Origin: Streptococcus sanguinis
GTDB taxonomy: Bacteria > Bacillota > Bacilli > Lactobacillales > Streptococcaceae
Assembly (NCBI RefSeq): GCF_900635155.1
Contig: NZ_LR134002.1
Location: 248,001 to 312,000, forward strand
Direction: 5' to 3'
Length of the DNA: 64,000 nt
Of the stretch, positions 16,794 to 25,581 are shown piece after piece (the first letter of the stretch is position 1; each line of letters begins with the position of its first letter). The notes beneath the pieces were generated by a model that saw nothing but the letters and a program-made list of their open reading frames with translations, made no database searches and was not told where the DNA came from. The position numbers were made by a program, and so were the translations under genes.

Positions 16794-17558
16794 ATGTTAG
16801 AAGTAAAACATATCTCCAAACGATTTGGAGAGCACCAGGTGCTGGCAGATGTCAGTCTCAAGGTCAATCAAGGTGACGTTGTGGTTATTCTGGGACCCTC
16901 AGGCTCTGGGAAAACAACATTTCTACGCTGTCTGAATCACTTAGAAAAAGCGGATGGCGGCCAGCTGACTTTGTCTGGTAAGGACTATGATTTGGCTAAG
17001 CTTAGCAAAAAGGAGATTTTGGAAATTCGTAGAAAGACGGCCTTTGTCTTCCAGCATTATAATCTCTTTGCCAATAAAACTGCCCTTGAAAATATCTTAG
17101 AGGGCTTAGTGATAGCTCGTAAGATACCGAGGGAAGAAGCGCTTGAGATTGCGGAAGAGTCCTTGAAGCGCGTGGGACTCTTGGCCTACAAGGACTATTA
17201 TCCTTCGCAGCTATCAGGCGGCCAGCAGCAGCGGATTGGGATTGCCCGTGCCATTGCTGTCAAGCCAGATGTCATCCTGCTGGATGAACCAACTTCGGCT
17301 CTAGATCCGGAACTGGTCGGCGAAGTTCTCAGCGTCATGAAACAGCTGGCTCAGGAGGGAGTGACCATGGTCGTTGTGACCCATGAGATGAGCTTTGCCC
17401 GTGATGTGGCTAACCATGTCATCTTTATGGACGGAGGTCATATCGTCGAAGAAAATCCTCCTCAGGAATTCTTCTCTAGTCCGAAGGAAGAGCGGACCAA
17501 ACAGTTTCTGTCCCGCATTCTGTCAGATGCCAGCTATAGTGTAGAGTATATGATTTAA
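16794..17558 (+). CDS. polar amino-acid ABC transporter ATP-binding protein
   Basis: This 254-residue ATPase energises the transporter encoded just upstream. It has Walker [10 protein letters not shown] (residues 34-42), a Q-loop at FVFQHYNLF, the signature [14 protein letters not shown], Walker [13 protein letters not shown] and the switch His in VTHEM. It is the last gene of the operon that begins with the UroD-like genes and is closed by a terminator. Confidence 0.92.
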   Translation: MLEVKHISKRFGEHQVLADVSLKVNQGDVVVILGPSGSGKTTFLRCLNHLEKADGGQLTLSGKDYDLAKLSKKEILEIRRKTAFVFQHYNLFANKTALENILEGLVIARKIPREEALEIAEESLKRVGLLAYKDYYPSQLSGGQQQRIGIARAIAVKPDVILLDEPTSALDPELVGEVLSVMKQLAQEGVTMVVVTHEMSFARDVANHVIFMDGGHIVEENPPQEFFSSPKEERTKQFLSRILSDASYSVEYMI

Positions 17559-17584
17559 AAATCTGGATTATGTCCAGATTTTTT
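17557..17584 (+). terminator. terminator of the UroD-ABC operon
   Basis: AATCTGG pairs with CCAGATT around ATTATGT, with A and T runs on either side. It directly follows the ATPase stop. Confidence 0.8.
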
Positions 17585-17636
17585 ATTTTTGATAGATAGC
17601 TGTTATTCTTTGGCTCAATAATGAAAAAGATAGACA

Positions 17637-17674
17637 AAAAACTAGACCGAGATAAGCTTATCTCGGTCTAGTTT
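17637..17674 (-). terminator. terminator of the fucose regulator gene
   Basis: A perfect 32-base palindrome at 17641-17672 (arms ACTAGACCGAGATAAG and its complement, centre AAGCTT) is followed on the minus strand by TTTTTT. It ends the DeoR-type regulator gene and may also act as a backstop for the plus-strand operon. Confidence 0.85.
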
Positions 17675-17692
17675 GTGTTTTATAAAAGTTGC

Positions 17693-18445
17693 TTACCAGA
17701 GGATTTCGCACTGGCTCCCGACAGCATTTTGAAAGGATTCGACTGGTGGCTGGTCGGTGATAATGCAATCCAGACTAGAATAGTTGGAAAGTTTGAAATA
17801 ATGACTGGTGTTAAATTTAGAGTGATCAGCTAATAAAATGGCTTTATCGCTATTAGCAATCATTTCTCGCTTGATGTGAGCCTGATTGTGGTTGGCTTCG
17901 TAGGCAGCGTAGCGATCTAAGCCTCGGCAGCTAAAGAAGAGTAAGTCTGCATGGAAATTGTTGATGAAGTTGGCAGCAAAATCGCCCAGCGCAGAATTGG
18001 TCCCACAGCCAATGTGTCCGCCTGATAAGAAGAGGGTGACGTTTTCAAAGTTATTTAGCTGGCGGGCTGCTTCAATACCATTGGTTATGACACGTAGGTT
18101 CTGGAAAGGTGCCAAATGCGGAATGAGCATGGCTGCAGTCGTAGAGCTGTCAATGAAGATAGATTGGTTATGAGTGATAAAGGTTGAAGCAATTTCAGCA
18201 ATTTGCTGCTTGCTTTTTTCTTCTTCACGGGCGCGAGCAGAATACACATATTCTACATTATTGGCCGTAATCAGCATGACCTCACCATGAGAGCGGATGA
18301 TTTTCCCCTCTTTTTCTAGCTCAATCAAGTCCCGTCGAAGTGTTGATGTAGAACAGTACAAAAGTTCTTCAAGTTGGGCGGTTGCAATAATCTTTCGCTT
18401 GCTGAGAATGTCTATAATTCGACTCATTCGTTCCAAAGAAACCAT
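17693..18445 (-). CDS. fcsR: DeoR-family transcriptional regulator, probable fucose operon regulator
   Basis: This 250-residue regulator has an N-terminal DeoR winged helix (about 1-60, with STSTLRRDLIELEKEGKI) and a C-terminal sugar-phosphate sensor of the DeoR/ISOCOT type. The start MVSLERMSRI was chosen because GGAGG lies 7 bases upstream; the longer frame would add 28 residues across its own promoter. It is divergent from fucA and is the likely regulator of the fucose genes, by analogy with the DeoR-type FcsR of pneumococcus. The inducer is probably a phosphorylated fucose intermediate, which is inferred. Confidence 0.85.
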   Translation of the reverse strand: MVSLERMSRIIDILSKRKIIATAQLEELLYCSTSTLRRDLIELEKEGKIIRSHGEVMLITANNVEYVYSARAREEEKSKQQIAEIASTFITHNQSIFIDSSTTAAMLIPHLAPFQNLRVITNGIEAARQLNNFENVTLFLSGGHIGCGTNSALGDFAANFINNFHADLLFFSCRGLDRYAAYEANHNQAHIKREMIANSDKAILLADHSKFNTSHYFKLSNYSSLDCIITDQPPVESFQNAVGSQCEILW

Positions 18446-18460
18446 AGTGACCTCCACCGA

Positions 18461-18476
18461 TGAACAAAGCTGAACA
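18461..18476. promoter_or_regulatory. candidate FcsR operator, pair 1
   Basis: TGAACA occurs twice exactly 10 bases apart (18461 and 18471). The pair lies downstream of the -10 of the regulator gene, within its leader. A second pair with identical spacing is at 18535. Direct repeats one helical turn apart are a common form for DeoR-family operators. Confidence 0.45.
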
Positions 18477-18487
18477 TTTATGGTCAC

Positions 18488-18517
18488 ATTATAACACAAT
18501 AAACGAAAAAAAATCAA
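18488..18517 (-). promoter_or_regulatory. promoter of the DeoR-type regulator
   Basis: On the minus strand, TTGATT (18517-18512) and TATAAT (18493-18488) are spaced by 18 bases. Transcription would run through operator pair 1 into the regulator gene. Confidence 0.65.
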
Positions 18518-18534
18518 TATAGTAACCATTAGAT

Positions 18535-18550
18535 TGAACGATTATGAACA
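18535..18550. promoter_or_regulatory. candidate FcsR operator, pair 2
   Basis: TGAACG at 18535 and TGAACA at 18545 repeat the spacing of pair 1. This pair is upstream of the likely fucA extended -10 at 18564, near the -35 region. The two pairs are 74 bases apart, close to seven helical turns, which would permit looping. Confidence 0.45.
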
Positions 18551-18563
18551 GTTTTGGCTATAT

Positions 18564-18572
18564 TGTTATATA
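18564..18572 (+). promoter_or_regulatory. fucose operon promoter, extended -10
   Basis: TGTTATATA fits an extended -10 motif, 86 bases before the fucA start. A TTGAAC at 18534 is too far for ideal spacing, so the promoter may depend on an activator. Confidence 0.45.
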
Positions 18573-18607
18573 AAAGTTGGCTATTTATCAATTAGAGGTA
18601 TAGATAT

Positions 18608-18621
18608 TGAATGCGCTTACA
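18608..18621 (+). promoter_or_regulatory. cre-like site (CcpA) upstream of fucA
   Basis: TGAATGCGCTTACA matches the catabolite-responsive element consensus TGWNANCGNTNWCA at all but one position (T for A at position 5). It lies between the predicted transcription start and fucA, a repressing position. CcpA repression of a secondary sugar operon is expected. Confidence 0.6.
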
Positions 18622-18657
18622 AAAAATACTATGATGAATTCAGAAAGGAGTGAGATT

Positions 18658-19377
18658 ATGGATCATCAAGAAGAAATAATCCGCGAACAAATATGTGATG
18701 TATGCCACAAGATGTGGCAATTAGGCTGGGTAGCCGCTAATGACGGCAATGTCTCAGTCCGTCTAGACCAAGATACCATTATTGCAACGCCAACAGGTAT
18801 CAGTAAGAGCTTTATCACGCCTGAAAAACTCGTCAAGCTCAATCTAAAAGGGGAGATTATTGAGGCTCAGGACGGCTATCGTCCTTCCAGTGAAATCAAG
18901 ATGCACATTCGCTGCTATGAAGAACGGGAGGATGTGAATGCTGTCGTCCACGCGCATCCGCCAATTGCGACTGGCTTTGCACTGGCTCATATTCCGCTTG
19001 ATACCTATTCCTTGTTCGAGAGTGCCATTGTAGTAGGAGCCATTCCAATCACTCCATTTGGTGTGCCATCTACCATGGAAGTGCCAGATGCCATCACCCC
19101 ATACTTGCCAGAACATGATGTCATGTTACTTGAAAATCATGGCGCCTTGACTGTGGGAAGCGATGTAATCACAGCTTACTATCGGATGGAAACCTTGGAG
19201 CTGGTTGCTAAGACCACCTTCCACGGACGCATGTTGCTTTCCACTAAGGGAGTTGAGGAGGAAGAAATTTCTCGTCCAACCTTGGAACGCTTGTTTGCCA
19301 TGCGGGCCAATTATAAAGTCACAGGCCGTCACCCTGGTTATCGTAAATATAATGGTGACGGAAGCATCAAAGAATAA
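18658..19377 (+). CDS. fucA: L-fuculose-phosphate aldolase
   Basis: FucA cleaves L-fuculose 1-phosphate to dihydroxyacetone phosphate and L-lactaldehyde. This 239-residue class II aldolase has the N-terminal substrate region WQLGWVAANDGNVSVR, the zinc ligands in VHAHPP (H98, H100) and a further His in ENHGALTVG. The start MDHQEE follows AAAGGAG by 8 bases; the longer in-frame start at 18607 would overlap the cre-like site and lacks a ribosome-binding site. It is the first gene of the operon. Related sugar-phosphate aldolases share the fold, but fucI next to it fixes the assignment. Confidence 0.92.
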   Translation: MDHQEEIIREQICDVCHKMWQLGWVAANDGNVSVRLDQDTIIATPTGISKSFITPEKLVKLNLKGEIIEAQDGYRPSSEIKMHIRCYEEREDVNAVVHAHPPIATGFALAHIPLDTYSLFESAIVVGAIPITPFGVPSTMEVPDAITPYLPEHDVMLLENHGALTVGSDVITAYYRMETLELVAKTTFHGRMLLSTKGVEEEEISRPTLERLFAMRANYKVTGRHPGYRKYNGDGSIKE

Positions 19378-19398
19378 GAAACATCGGAGGAAATGATT

Positions 19399-21165
19399 AT
19401 GACTCAACATCCACGTATTGGGATTCGTCCAACCATTGACGGACGTCGCCAAGGTGTTCGGGAATCACTAGAAGTACAAACCATGAATATGGCTAAAAGT
19501 GTGGCTGACTTGATTAGCTCAACCTTGAAATATCCTGACGGTCAGCCTGTTGAATGTGTTATTTCGCCATCTACCATCGGTCGTGTACCTGAGGCAGCCG
19601 CGTCACATGAATTATTCAAAAAATCAAATGTTTGCGCGACTATCACAGTGACACCCTGCTGGTGCTATGGTAGTGAAACCATGGATATGTCGCCAGATAT
19701 TCCGCATGCTATCTGGGGCTTCAATGGCACTGAACGGCCAGGAGCTGTTTATCTCGCTGCAGTACTGGCTTCACATGCGCAAAAAGGAATTCCGGCTTTT
19801 GGTATTTATGGCAGGGATGTCCAGGAAGCCAGCGACACTGAAATTCCAGAAGATGTAAAAGAGAAAATTTTGCGTTATAGCCGGGCTGCTTTGGCAACAG
19901 GATTGATGCGGGACACAGCTTACTTGTCCATGGGCAGCGTCTCTATGGGAATCGGTGGCTCCATTGTCAATCCAGACTTTTTCCAAGAATACTTGGGTAT
20001 GCGCAATGAATCAGTTGATATGACGGAGTTTACTCGTCGGATTGACCGAGGCATTTATGACCACGAAGAGTTTGAACGGGCCATGGTTTGGGTCAAAGAG
20101 CACATCAAAGAGGGTGTGGATCGCAACCGTGAGGACTTGGTTCTTTCTCCAGAAGAAAAAGCAAAACAATGGGAATTTGTGGTCAAGATGTTCATGATTG
20201 GCCGGGACCTCATGCAAGGCAATCCTCGCTTGGCTGAGCTTGGCTTTGAGGAAGAAGCTATTGGGCATCATGCCTTGGTTGCTGGCTTCCAAGGTCAGCG
20301 TCAATGGACTGACCACTTCCCGAACGGGGACTTCATGGAAACCTTCCTCAATACTCAGTTTGATTGGAATGGTATCCGTAAACCTTATGTTTTTGCGACA
20401 GAAAATGACTCGCTCAACGGTGTGTCTATGCTCTTTAACTATCTCTTGACAAATACACCGCAAATCTTCGCAGATGTCCGGACTTATTGGAGTCCAGAAG
20501 CGGTAGAACGTGTGACAGGACACAAGTTAGAAGGCCAGGCAGCTGATGGCTTCTTGCACTTGATTAACTCTGGTTCTTGTACCCTGGATGGAACGGGGCA
20601 AGCCAGTCGAGATGGCAAGCCAGTCATCAAGCCATTCTGGGAATTGGAACAGAGTGAAGTGGATGCCATGCTTGAAAACACAGACTTCCCACCAGCCAAT
20701 CGCGAATACTTCCGTGGTGGTGGCTTCTCTACTCGATTCTTGACCAAGGGTCATATGCCTGTGACCATGGTGCGCTTGAATATCCTGAAAGGCGTAGGTC
20801 CAGTCTTACAAATCGCTGAAGGTTATACTTTGGAATTGCCAGAGGAAGTGCATCATACCTTGGATAATCGGACAGATCCAGGCTGGCCAACTACTTGGTT
20901 TGCACCGCGTTTGACAGGAAAAGGTGCCTTCAAGTCTGTCTATGATGTTATGAACAACTGGGGAGCAAACCACGGTGCCATTACCTATGGCCATATCGGA
21001 GCGGATTTGATTACGCTGGCTTCTATGCTGCGTATCCCAGTCAATATGCACAATGTACCGGAGGAAGACATCTTCCGTCCCAAGAACTGGTCACTGTTTG
21101 GCACAGAAGATTTGGAATCAGCCGACTACCGTGCTTGCCAATTATTAGGGCCAATTCATAAATAA
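19399..21165 (+). CDS. fucI: L-fucose isomerase
   Basis: FucI converts L-fucose to L-fuculose, the first step of the pathway, using Mn2+ in a hexameric enzyme. The 588 residues equal the usual family length, with the N-terminal [20 protein letters not shown] and the C-terminal domain ending in [14 protein letters not shown]. The start MTQHPR is placed 8 bases after CGGAGG; the ATG two codons earlier is too close to it. A stem-loop separates it from the PTS-like genes. Confidence 0.96.
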   Translation: MTQHPRIGIRPTIDGRRQGVRESLEVQTMNMAKSVADLISSTLKYPDGQPVECVISPSTIGRVPEAAASHELFKKSNVCATITVTPCWCYGSETMDMSPDIPHAIWGFNGTERPGAVYLAAVLASHAQKGIPAFGIYGRDVQEASDTEIPEDVKEKILRYSRAALATGLMRDTAYLSMGSVSMGIGGSIVNPDFFQEYLGMRNESVDMTEFTRRIDRGIYDHEEFERAMVWVKEHIKEGVDRNREDLVLSPEEKAKQWEFVVKMFMIGRDLMQGNPRLAELGFEEEAIGHHALVAGFQGQRQWTDHFPNGDFMETFLNTQFDWNGIRKPYVFATENDSLNGVSMLFNYLLTNTPQIFADVRTYWSPEAVERVTGHKLEGQAADGFLHLINSGSCTLDGTGQASRDGKPVIKPFWELEQSEVDAMLENTDFPPANREYFRGGGFSTRFLTKGHMPVTMVRLNILKGVGPVLQIAEGYTLELPEEVHHTLDNRTDPGWPTTWFAPRLTGKGAFKSVYDVMNNWGANHGAITYGHIGADLITLASMLRIPVNMHNVPEEDIFRPKNWSLFGTEDLESADYRACQLLGPIHK

Positions 21166-21170
21166 AGATT

Positions 21171-21211
21171 TTGGGTGGGCGTGCCTCTTTCTAGGCACGC
21201 AGCCTACCCAA
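21171..21211 (+). promoter_or_regulatory. intercistronic stem-loop between fucI and the IIB gene
   Basis: TTGGGT pairs with ACCCAA and GCGTGCCT with AGGCACGC, giving a long stem with a CTTTCT loop. No U-run follows, so it is better read as an mRNA processing or stability element than as a terminator. It divides the catabolic enzymes from the IIB/IIA and transport genes. Confidence 0.6.
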
Positions 21212-21230
21212 TAGAAAGAGAGTAGCTTAG

Positions 21231-21527
21231 ATGACCAAGACAATTATTCTAGCCTGCGTAGGTGGCTTAACAACCAGCATGTTGGTAGAGCGAATCAATG
21301 AAGTTATTCATCGTGACCAATTGGATTATTCCTTTTATTCCATTGGGATTACGGGTATGAATAACTTGAAGAATATCGATGTCTTATTGCTCAGTCCGCA
21401 ATTAGCCTATTTAGAAGAAAAGGCTAAAGCAAGCCTACAGGTGCCGGTCGCAGTCATTAGTGATGAAGATTTCGAGTTGATGAGAGGCGAAGAAGTGCTT
21501 CGTCAGGCTGAAGTATTGATGGACTAG
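21231..21527 (+). CDS. orphan PTS lactose/cellobiose-type IIB domain protein
   Basis: This 98-residue protein resembles stand-alone IIB proteins of the lactose/cellobiose PTS class. The phosphocysteine loop is ILACVGGLTTSM with Cys9, comparable to the CxxGxSTS loop of the family, and the length is normal. IIB proteins take phosphate from IIA and pass it to a sugar through a IIC membrane protein. No IIC gene is present in the operon, and the sugar import genes are of ABC type, so a regulatory role is more likely than transport. That role is inferred. Confidence 0.7.
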   Translation: MTKTIILACVGGLTTSMLVERINEVIHRDQLDYSFYSIGITGMNNLKNIDVLLLSPQLAYLEEKAKASLQVPVAVISDEDFELMRGEEVLRQAEVLMD

Positions 21528-21531
21528 GCCT

Positions 21532-21894
21532 ATGGCAGGACAAGACAAAGGCTCAAGCCAAGAGCTGATGCGACTGATTATCAAGAGTAGTAAAGTGACT
21601 GCGCAAGTCATGCAGAGTTTGGAGTTGGCTCAGTCAGGTCAGAAGGAAGAAGCAAATACTGAGTTGGAACAAGCGAGAAAACTCAGCGTGGAGGCTCACA
21701 ACTTACAGACCAGCCTTATCCAGTCTGAACTGAGTGGCAAAGCCAATCCTCCAAGTCTGCTGGCGGTCCATGCTCAGGACCATTTTATGAATAGCCATTT
21801 ATTACTCGAATTAGCCGCCGTATTTCTCAATCAAATAGAAGAAATCGAAGATTTAAAAGCAAGAATTGCAAAACTGGAACAGGTAGGTGAGTAG
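21532..21894 (+). CDS. orphan PTS lactose/cellobiose-type IIA domain protein
   Basis: This 120-residue, mostly helical protein has the IIA-lactose family hallmark VHAQDHFM with His80 as the expected phosphorylation site. The C-terminal part is predicted to form the trimer helix (LELAAVFLNQIEEIEDLKARI, split around residue 100). It starts 4 bases after the IIB stop and ends one base before the ABC ATPase start, so all three are tightly coupled. IIA and IIB without IIC in an ABC-fed operon is unusual. Confidence 0.75.
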   Translation: MAGQDKGSSQELMRLIIKSSKVTAQVMQSLELAQSGQKEEANTELEQARKLSVEAHNLQTSLIQSELSGKANPPSLLAVHAQDHFMNSHLLLELAAVFLNQIEEIEDLKARIAKLEQVGE

Positions 21895-21895
21895 C

Positions 21896-23392
21896 ATGGA
21901 TCATCCTGTCATATTAGAAATGAAGGGCATTGTTAAAAGCTTCGGTCCAGTCCGAGCCTTAAAGGGAGTCAATTTTGACTTGCGGGCTGGTGAAGTGCAT
22001 GCTCTAATGGGTGAAAATGGGGCTGGTAAATCCACTTTGATGAAGGTCTTGACTGGTATCTACGGAGCAAATGAGGGTACTATTCATTACAATCAAGAAG
22101 AGGTGGTCTATTCCAAGCCCAAGGAAGCAATGGATGCAGGAATCGTTATCGTTCACCAAGAATTGAATATGATGAACCATCTAACAGTGGCTCAAAATAT
22201 CTTTATTGGACGGGAAGAAGTCCAAGGCAGCTTCTTCATTAACGATGCATCCAGTATTAAAAAAGCAAAAGAACTCTTTAGTCTCTTAAAACTAGACATC
22301 AACCCAACTGAAAAAGTAGGAAATCTGACAGTTGGGAAACAACAAATGGTCGAAATTGCCAAGGCCCTCTCAATGGATGCCAAGGTGATTGTCTTTGACG
22401 AACCGACAGCAGCTCTGACTGAATCGGAAATCAATGAGCTCTTTGTCATCATTGACGACCTGCGTGCAAAAGGTGTCGGTATTATCTACATCTCCCACCG
22501 GATGGATGAGATTGCCCGAATCACAGACCGCGTGACTGTTATGCGGGACGGTGAGTATGTAGGCACGGTCAATACCAAAGACACCACCAAGGATGAAATC
22601 ATCTCCATGATGGTTGGACGGACGATTTATGAAGATCCTAAGGCTGCGTCAACAGTAGCAGAAGATGCTCCTGTAGTGCTGGAGGTGAAAAACCTCTGTG
22701 CAGGAACAGCCGTTAAAGATGTGAGTTTCAAACTTCATAAGGGTGAAATTCTAGGTTTCTCAGGATTGATGGGAGCCGGTCGGACAGAAGTTGCCCGTTT
22801 GCTGTTTGGTGCAGACAAAAAAGAAAGCGGTTCCATTTTCATAAATGGGAAAGAAGTAAGCATCAATTCTCCCCAAGATGCCATCCGGGAAGGGATTGGT
22901 TACTTATCTGAAGACCGCAAGCGCTTTGGCTGTATCGTGGACATGACTATTGCCAACAATACGGTCATAACCAATCTTGATAAGTATATCAAGGCTGGCT
23001 TGATTGATGATGGTGCTATTGTCAAGGCAAGTGATCAGTTTGTTCAATCTTTACATACCAAGACACCGTCATCCAAACAGCTAGTTCGCAATCTTTCAGG
23101 AGGAAACCAGCAGAAAGTGGTCATTGCCAAATGGCTGGAACAAAATAGTGATATTTTAATCTTTGATGAGCCGACACGAGGGATTGATGTCGGAGCAAAA
23201 AGTGAAATATACACACTGATGAATGATCTGGTTGCTCAAGGCAAATCCATTATCATGATTTCGTCAGAACTGACAGAAATCTTACGGATGAGCGATCGAA
23301 TCGTAGTCATGTGTGAAGGTAGAAAAACGGGTGAGCTGGATATTAGCCAAGCAACACAAGAGAGAATCTTGGCGCTAGCGACTGACCGTTAA
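21896..23392 (+). CDS. ribose-type sugar ABC transporter, tandem ATP-binding protein
   Basis: This 498-residue protein has two fused ABC domains as in RbsA. The first has GENGAGKST and the second GLMGAGRTE, the usual degenerate Walker A of the second half, with LSGGNQQKVVIAKW and IFDEPTRGIDVG near the end. The start at MDHPVILEM is one base after the IIA stop; a GTG three codons earlier is less likely. With the following permease and binding protein it forms a carbohydrate uptake transporter of the CUT2 class, by context for L-fucose. Confidence 0.9.
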   Translation: MDHPVILEMKGIVKSFGPVRALKGVNFDLRAGEVHALMGENGAGKSTLMKVLTGIYGANEGTIHYNQEEVVYSKPKEAMDAGIVIVHQELNMMNHLTVAQNIFIGREEVQGSFFINDASSIKKAKELFSLLKLDINPTEKVGNLTVGKQQMVEIAKALSMDAKVIVFDEPTAALTESEINELFVIIDDLRAKGVGIIYISHRMDEIARITDRVTVMRDGEYVGTVNTKDTTKDEIISMMVGRTIYEDPKAASTVAEDAPVVLEVKNLCAGTAVKDVSFKLHKGEILGFSGLMGAGRTEVARLLFGADKKESGSIFINGKEVSINSPQDAIREGIGYLSEDRKRFGCIVDMTIANNTVITNLDKYIKAGLIDDGAIVKASDQFVQSLHTKTPSSKQLVRNLSGGNQQKVVIAKWLEQNSDILIFDEPTRGIDVGAKSEIYTLMNDLVAQGKSIIMISSELTEILRMSDRIVVMCEGRKTGELDISQATQERILALATDR

Positions 23393-23416
23393 AAGTGAAA
23401 ACAGAGGTGTTTACGT

Positions 23417-24400
23417 ATGGAAGAGAAACAATCCTTATGGATGAAATTAGAAAAAACAGTTGGTTTACAAAAGCTGATTGCCTTGATTGCCTTGGTGGTA
23501 ATCTTTGCCTTCTTTGCCATCTCCAGCGAATCATTTCGTTCGTTTGATACGGTAGTCAGTATCTTAGATGCGTCATATTATATTGGTTTCCTTGCCATTG
23601 GGGTCACATTTGTCATCATTACAGGTGGTATTGACCTCTCTATTGGTACGGTGATGATGTGCTCGGCTATTATCGGGGGTGTCCTTCACACCAAGATGGG
23701 CTGGCCGCTCTGGCTGTCTTTGCTGGCCATTCTAGTCATTGGAGGATTATTCGGCCTGCTCAATGGAATCATGGTCGCAAAATTCGGTTTGCCGCCTTTT
23801 ATCGCGACGCTGGGTACGATGATGATTTCCCGCGGTCTGAGCTCCATTGTCTCAAACGTCCAAAGTGTAACCTTCCCTCTTCGTGGAACAGGTGAAGGTT
23901 GGTACAAAGATTTATTCCGAACCCAGGATAATTTCCCGACAGGCTTGATTGTGCTGGTGCTTGTGGCTGTCCTTGCTGCGGTAGTATTGAACAAGACAAA
24001 AATTGGCCGCTATATCTTCGCGATTGGCTCCAATAAAGAAGCTACTCGTCTGTCTGGGGTCAATGTTGTCAAATGGGAAGGCATGGCCTATGTCATAGGC
24101 GGTCTGTCAGCAGGGCTTGCTGCCGTTGCTTATGCGGCCACCTACTCTACGATTCTGCCAGGTACTGGTAACGGTATGGAGCTGGATGCGATTGCCGGTG
24201 TCGTAGTAGGGGGAACTTCTCTAGCTGGTGGTGTCGGATCTGTTATTGGTACCATTATCGGGGTCTTCATCATGTCAGTCCTGAAAATTGGTTTGCCTTA
24301 TATCGACCTACAGCCCCACTATCAACTCTTTATTACTGGTTTCGTTGTTATCGTCGCTGTTTACTTTGATATTTTTATTCGCAAGAATAAGAAAAAATAA
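23417..24400 (+). CDS. ribose-type sugar ABC transporter permease
   Basis: This 327-residue membrane protein matches RbsC-type permeases, with about eight to ten hydrophobic segments. Family motifs are TGGIDLSIG, the cytoplasmic AIGSNKEATRLSGVNV and GVVVGGTSLAGGVGSVIGT. It lies between the tandem ATPase and the binding protein. CUT2 permeases form homodimers, which agrees with a single permease gene. Confidence 0.92.
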   Translation: MEEKQSLWMKLEKTVGLQKLIALIALVVIFAFFAISSESFRSFDTVVSILDASYYIGFLAIGVTFVIITGGIDLSIGTVMMCSAIIGGVLHTKMGWPLWLSLLAILVIGGLFGLLNGIMVAKFGLPPFIATLGTMMISRGLSSIVSNVQSVTFPLRGTGEGWYKDLFRTQDNFPTGLIVLVLVAVLAAVVLNKTKIGRYIFAIGSNKEATRLSGVNVVKWEGMAYVIGGLSAGLAAVAYAATYSTILPGTGNGMELDAIAGVVVGGTSLAGGVGSVIGTIIGVFIMSVLKIGLPYIDLQPHYQLFITGFVVIVAVYFDIFIRKNKKK

Positions 24401-24456
24401 GTACAGCCCTCGCTATCATATATATGAGTGTATAAAACATAATAGGAGCTTTTATC

Positions 24457-25539
24457 ATGAGAAAATCATTTAAATTTGCTACTGCGGCACTTCTTGCTGC
24501 TGCTGCGATTGGACTAGTTGCTTGTTCTTCTTCTAAAAAAGACAATAAAACTGCGGATAGCAAGGGTGGAGACTACCGGGTAGAAGTAATTGCCAAAGGA
24601 TTCCAACACGATTTCTGGAAAGCCGTTAATAAGGGTGCTGAACAAGCTGCAGATGAATTTGGCGCTAAGATTACTTTTGTCGGCCCTCAAAATGAAACCG
24701 CTATCGCAGAACAATTGGAACAGTTAAATAATGCCATTAACAAAAATCCAGATGCGATTGCCCTAGCAGCACTTGATACCGAATCAGAGCTAGATGCTAT
24801 TAAACAAGCCCAAGCCAAGAATATCCCGCTGATTGGTTTTGACTCAGGGGTTCCAGGTGCCCCAGACGGAGCAATCAAAGCAACAGCCTCTACAGACAAC
24901 CATGCTGCTGGTGCCAATGCAGCAGAACACTTGTTCCCATTGTTAGAAAAGAAATTGGGCGACAAGCCGGTTCGTATCGGGGTGGTTTCCCAAGAAGCAA
25001 ACTCACTTTCTATCACACAACGGACTTCCGGTTTCATTGATAAGATGGTTGAGTTGCTAGAAAAGAAAGGCATCAAAACGGCTGTTGTTGGTCATGATAA
25101 ATTCAAAAACAATGTCTCTGAATCAGATGCCAAAGCGATCATTGAAGTTCGTGTACCAGCACAAGTAGACGATGCAGCAGGTAAGACAGAAGCATCCACT
25201 GTGCTTGAAAAATCAGATACAGTCGCTATTTACGGTTCAAATGAATTTGCAGCTAAAGCTATTATCAACGCAAATGGCAGTTTCAAGGAATCTAAGCTCG
25301 GTGCAGATAAGATTTTGGCTGTCGGTTTTGACTCAGGTGCCTTGCAGCAAGATGCGATTCGCAATGGTCTCTTTGTAGGATCTGTTACGCAAGACCCGAT
25401 TCAAATCGGCTATCAATCTGTAAAATTAGCTATTGAAGCGGCCCAAGGGAAAGAAGTCAAAGATGTAGACACAGGATCAAAATGGTATGATGCCAAGAAC
25501 ATCGACTCTGATGAAATCAAACCATTGCTTTACCAATAA
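24457..25539 (+). CDS. ribose-type sugar ABC transporter substrate-binding lipoprotein
   Basis: This 360-residue protein has a lipoprotein signal peptide ending in the lipobox LVAC (Cys at about residue 23) and a Ser/Lys linker. The periplasmic-binding-protein fold follows, with the type I (RbsB) pattern such as AKGFQHDFWKAVNKGAEQAA and LIGFDSG. Context points to L-fucose as the ligand. It has an AGGAG ribosome-binding site and is followed by fucK. Confidence 0.92.
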   Translation: MRKSFKFATAALLAAAAIGLVACSSSKKDNKTADSKGGDYRVEVIAKGFQHDFWKAVNKGAEQAADEFGAKITFVGPQNETAIAEQLEQLNNAINKNPDAIALAALDTESELDAIKQAQAKNIPLIGFDSGVPGAPDGAIKATASTDNHAAGANAAEHLFPLLEKKLGDKPVRIGVVSQEANSLSITQRTSGFIDKMVELLEKKGIKTAVVGHDKFKNNVSESDAKAIIEVRVPAQVDDAAGKTEASTVLEKSDTVAIYGSNEFAAKAIINANGSFKESKLGADKILAVGFDSGALQQDAIRNGLFVGSVTQDPIQIGYQSVKLAIEAAQGKEVKDVDTGSKWYDAKNIDSDEIKPLLYQ

Positions 25540-25581
25540 TCAAAATTGTTTGTAAAGATTGGTGTATTGGAGGAGATGAGA

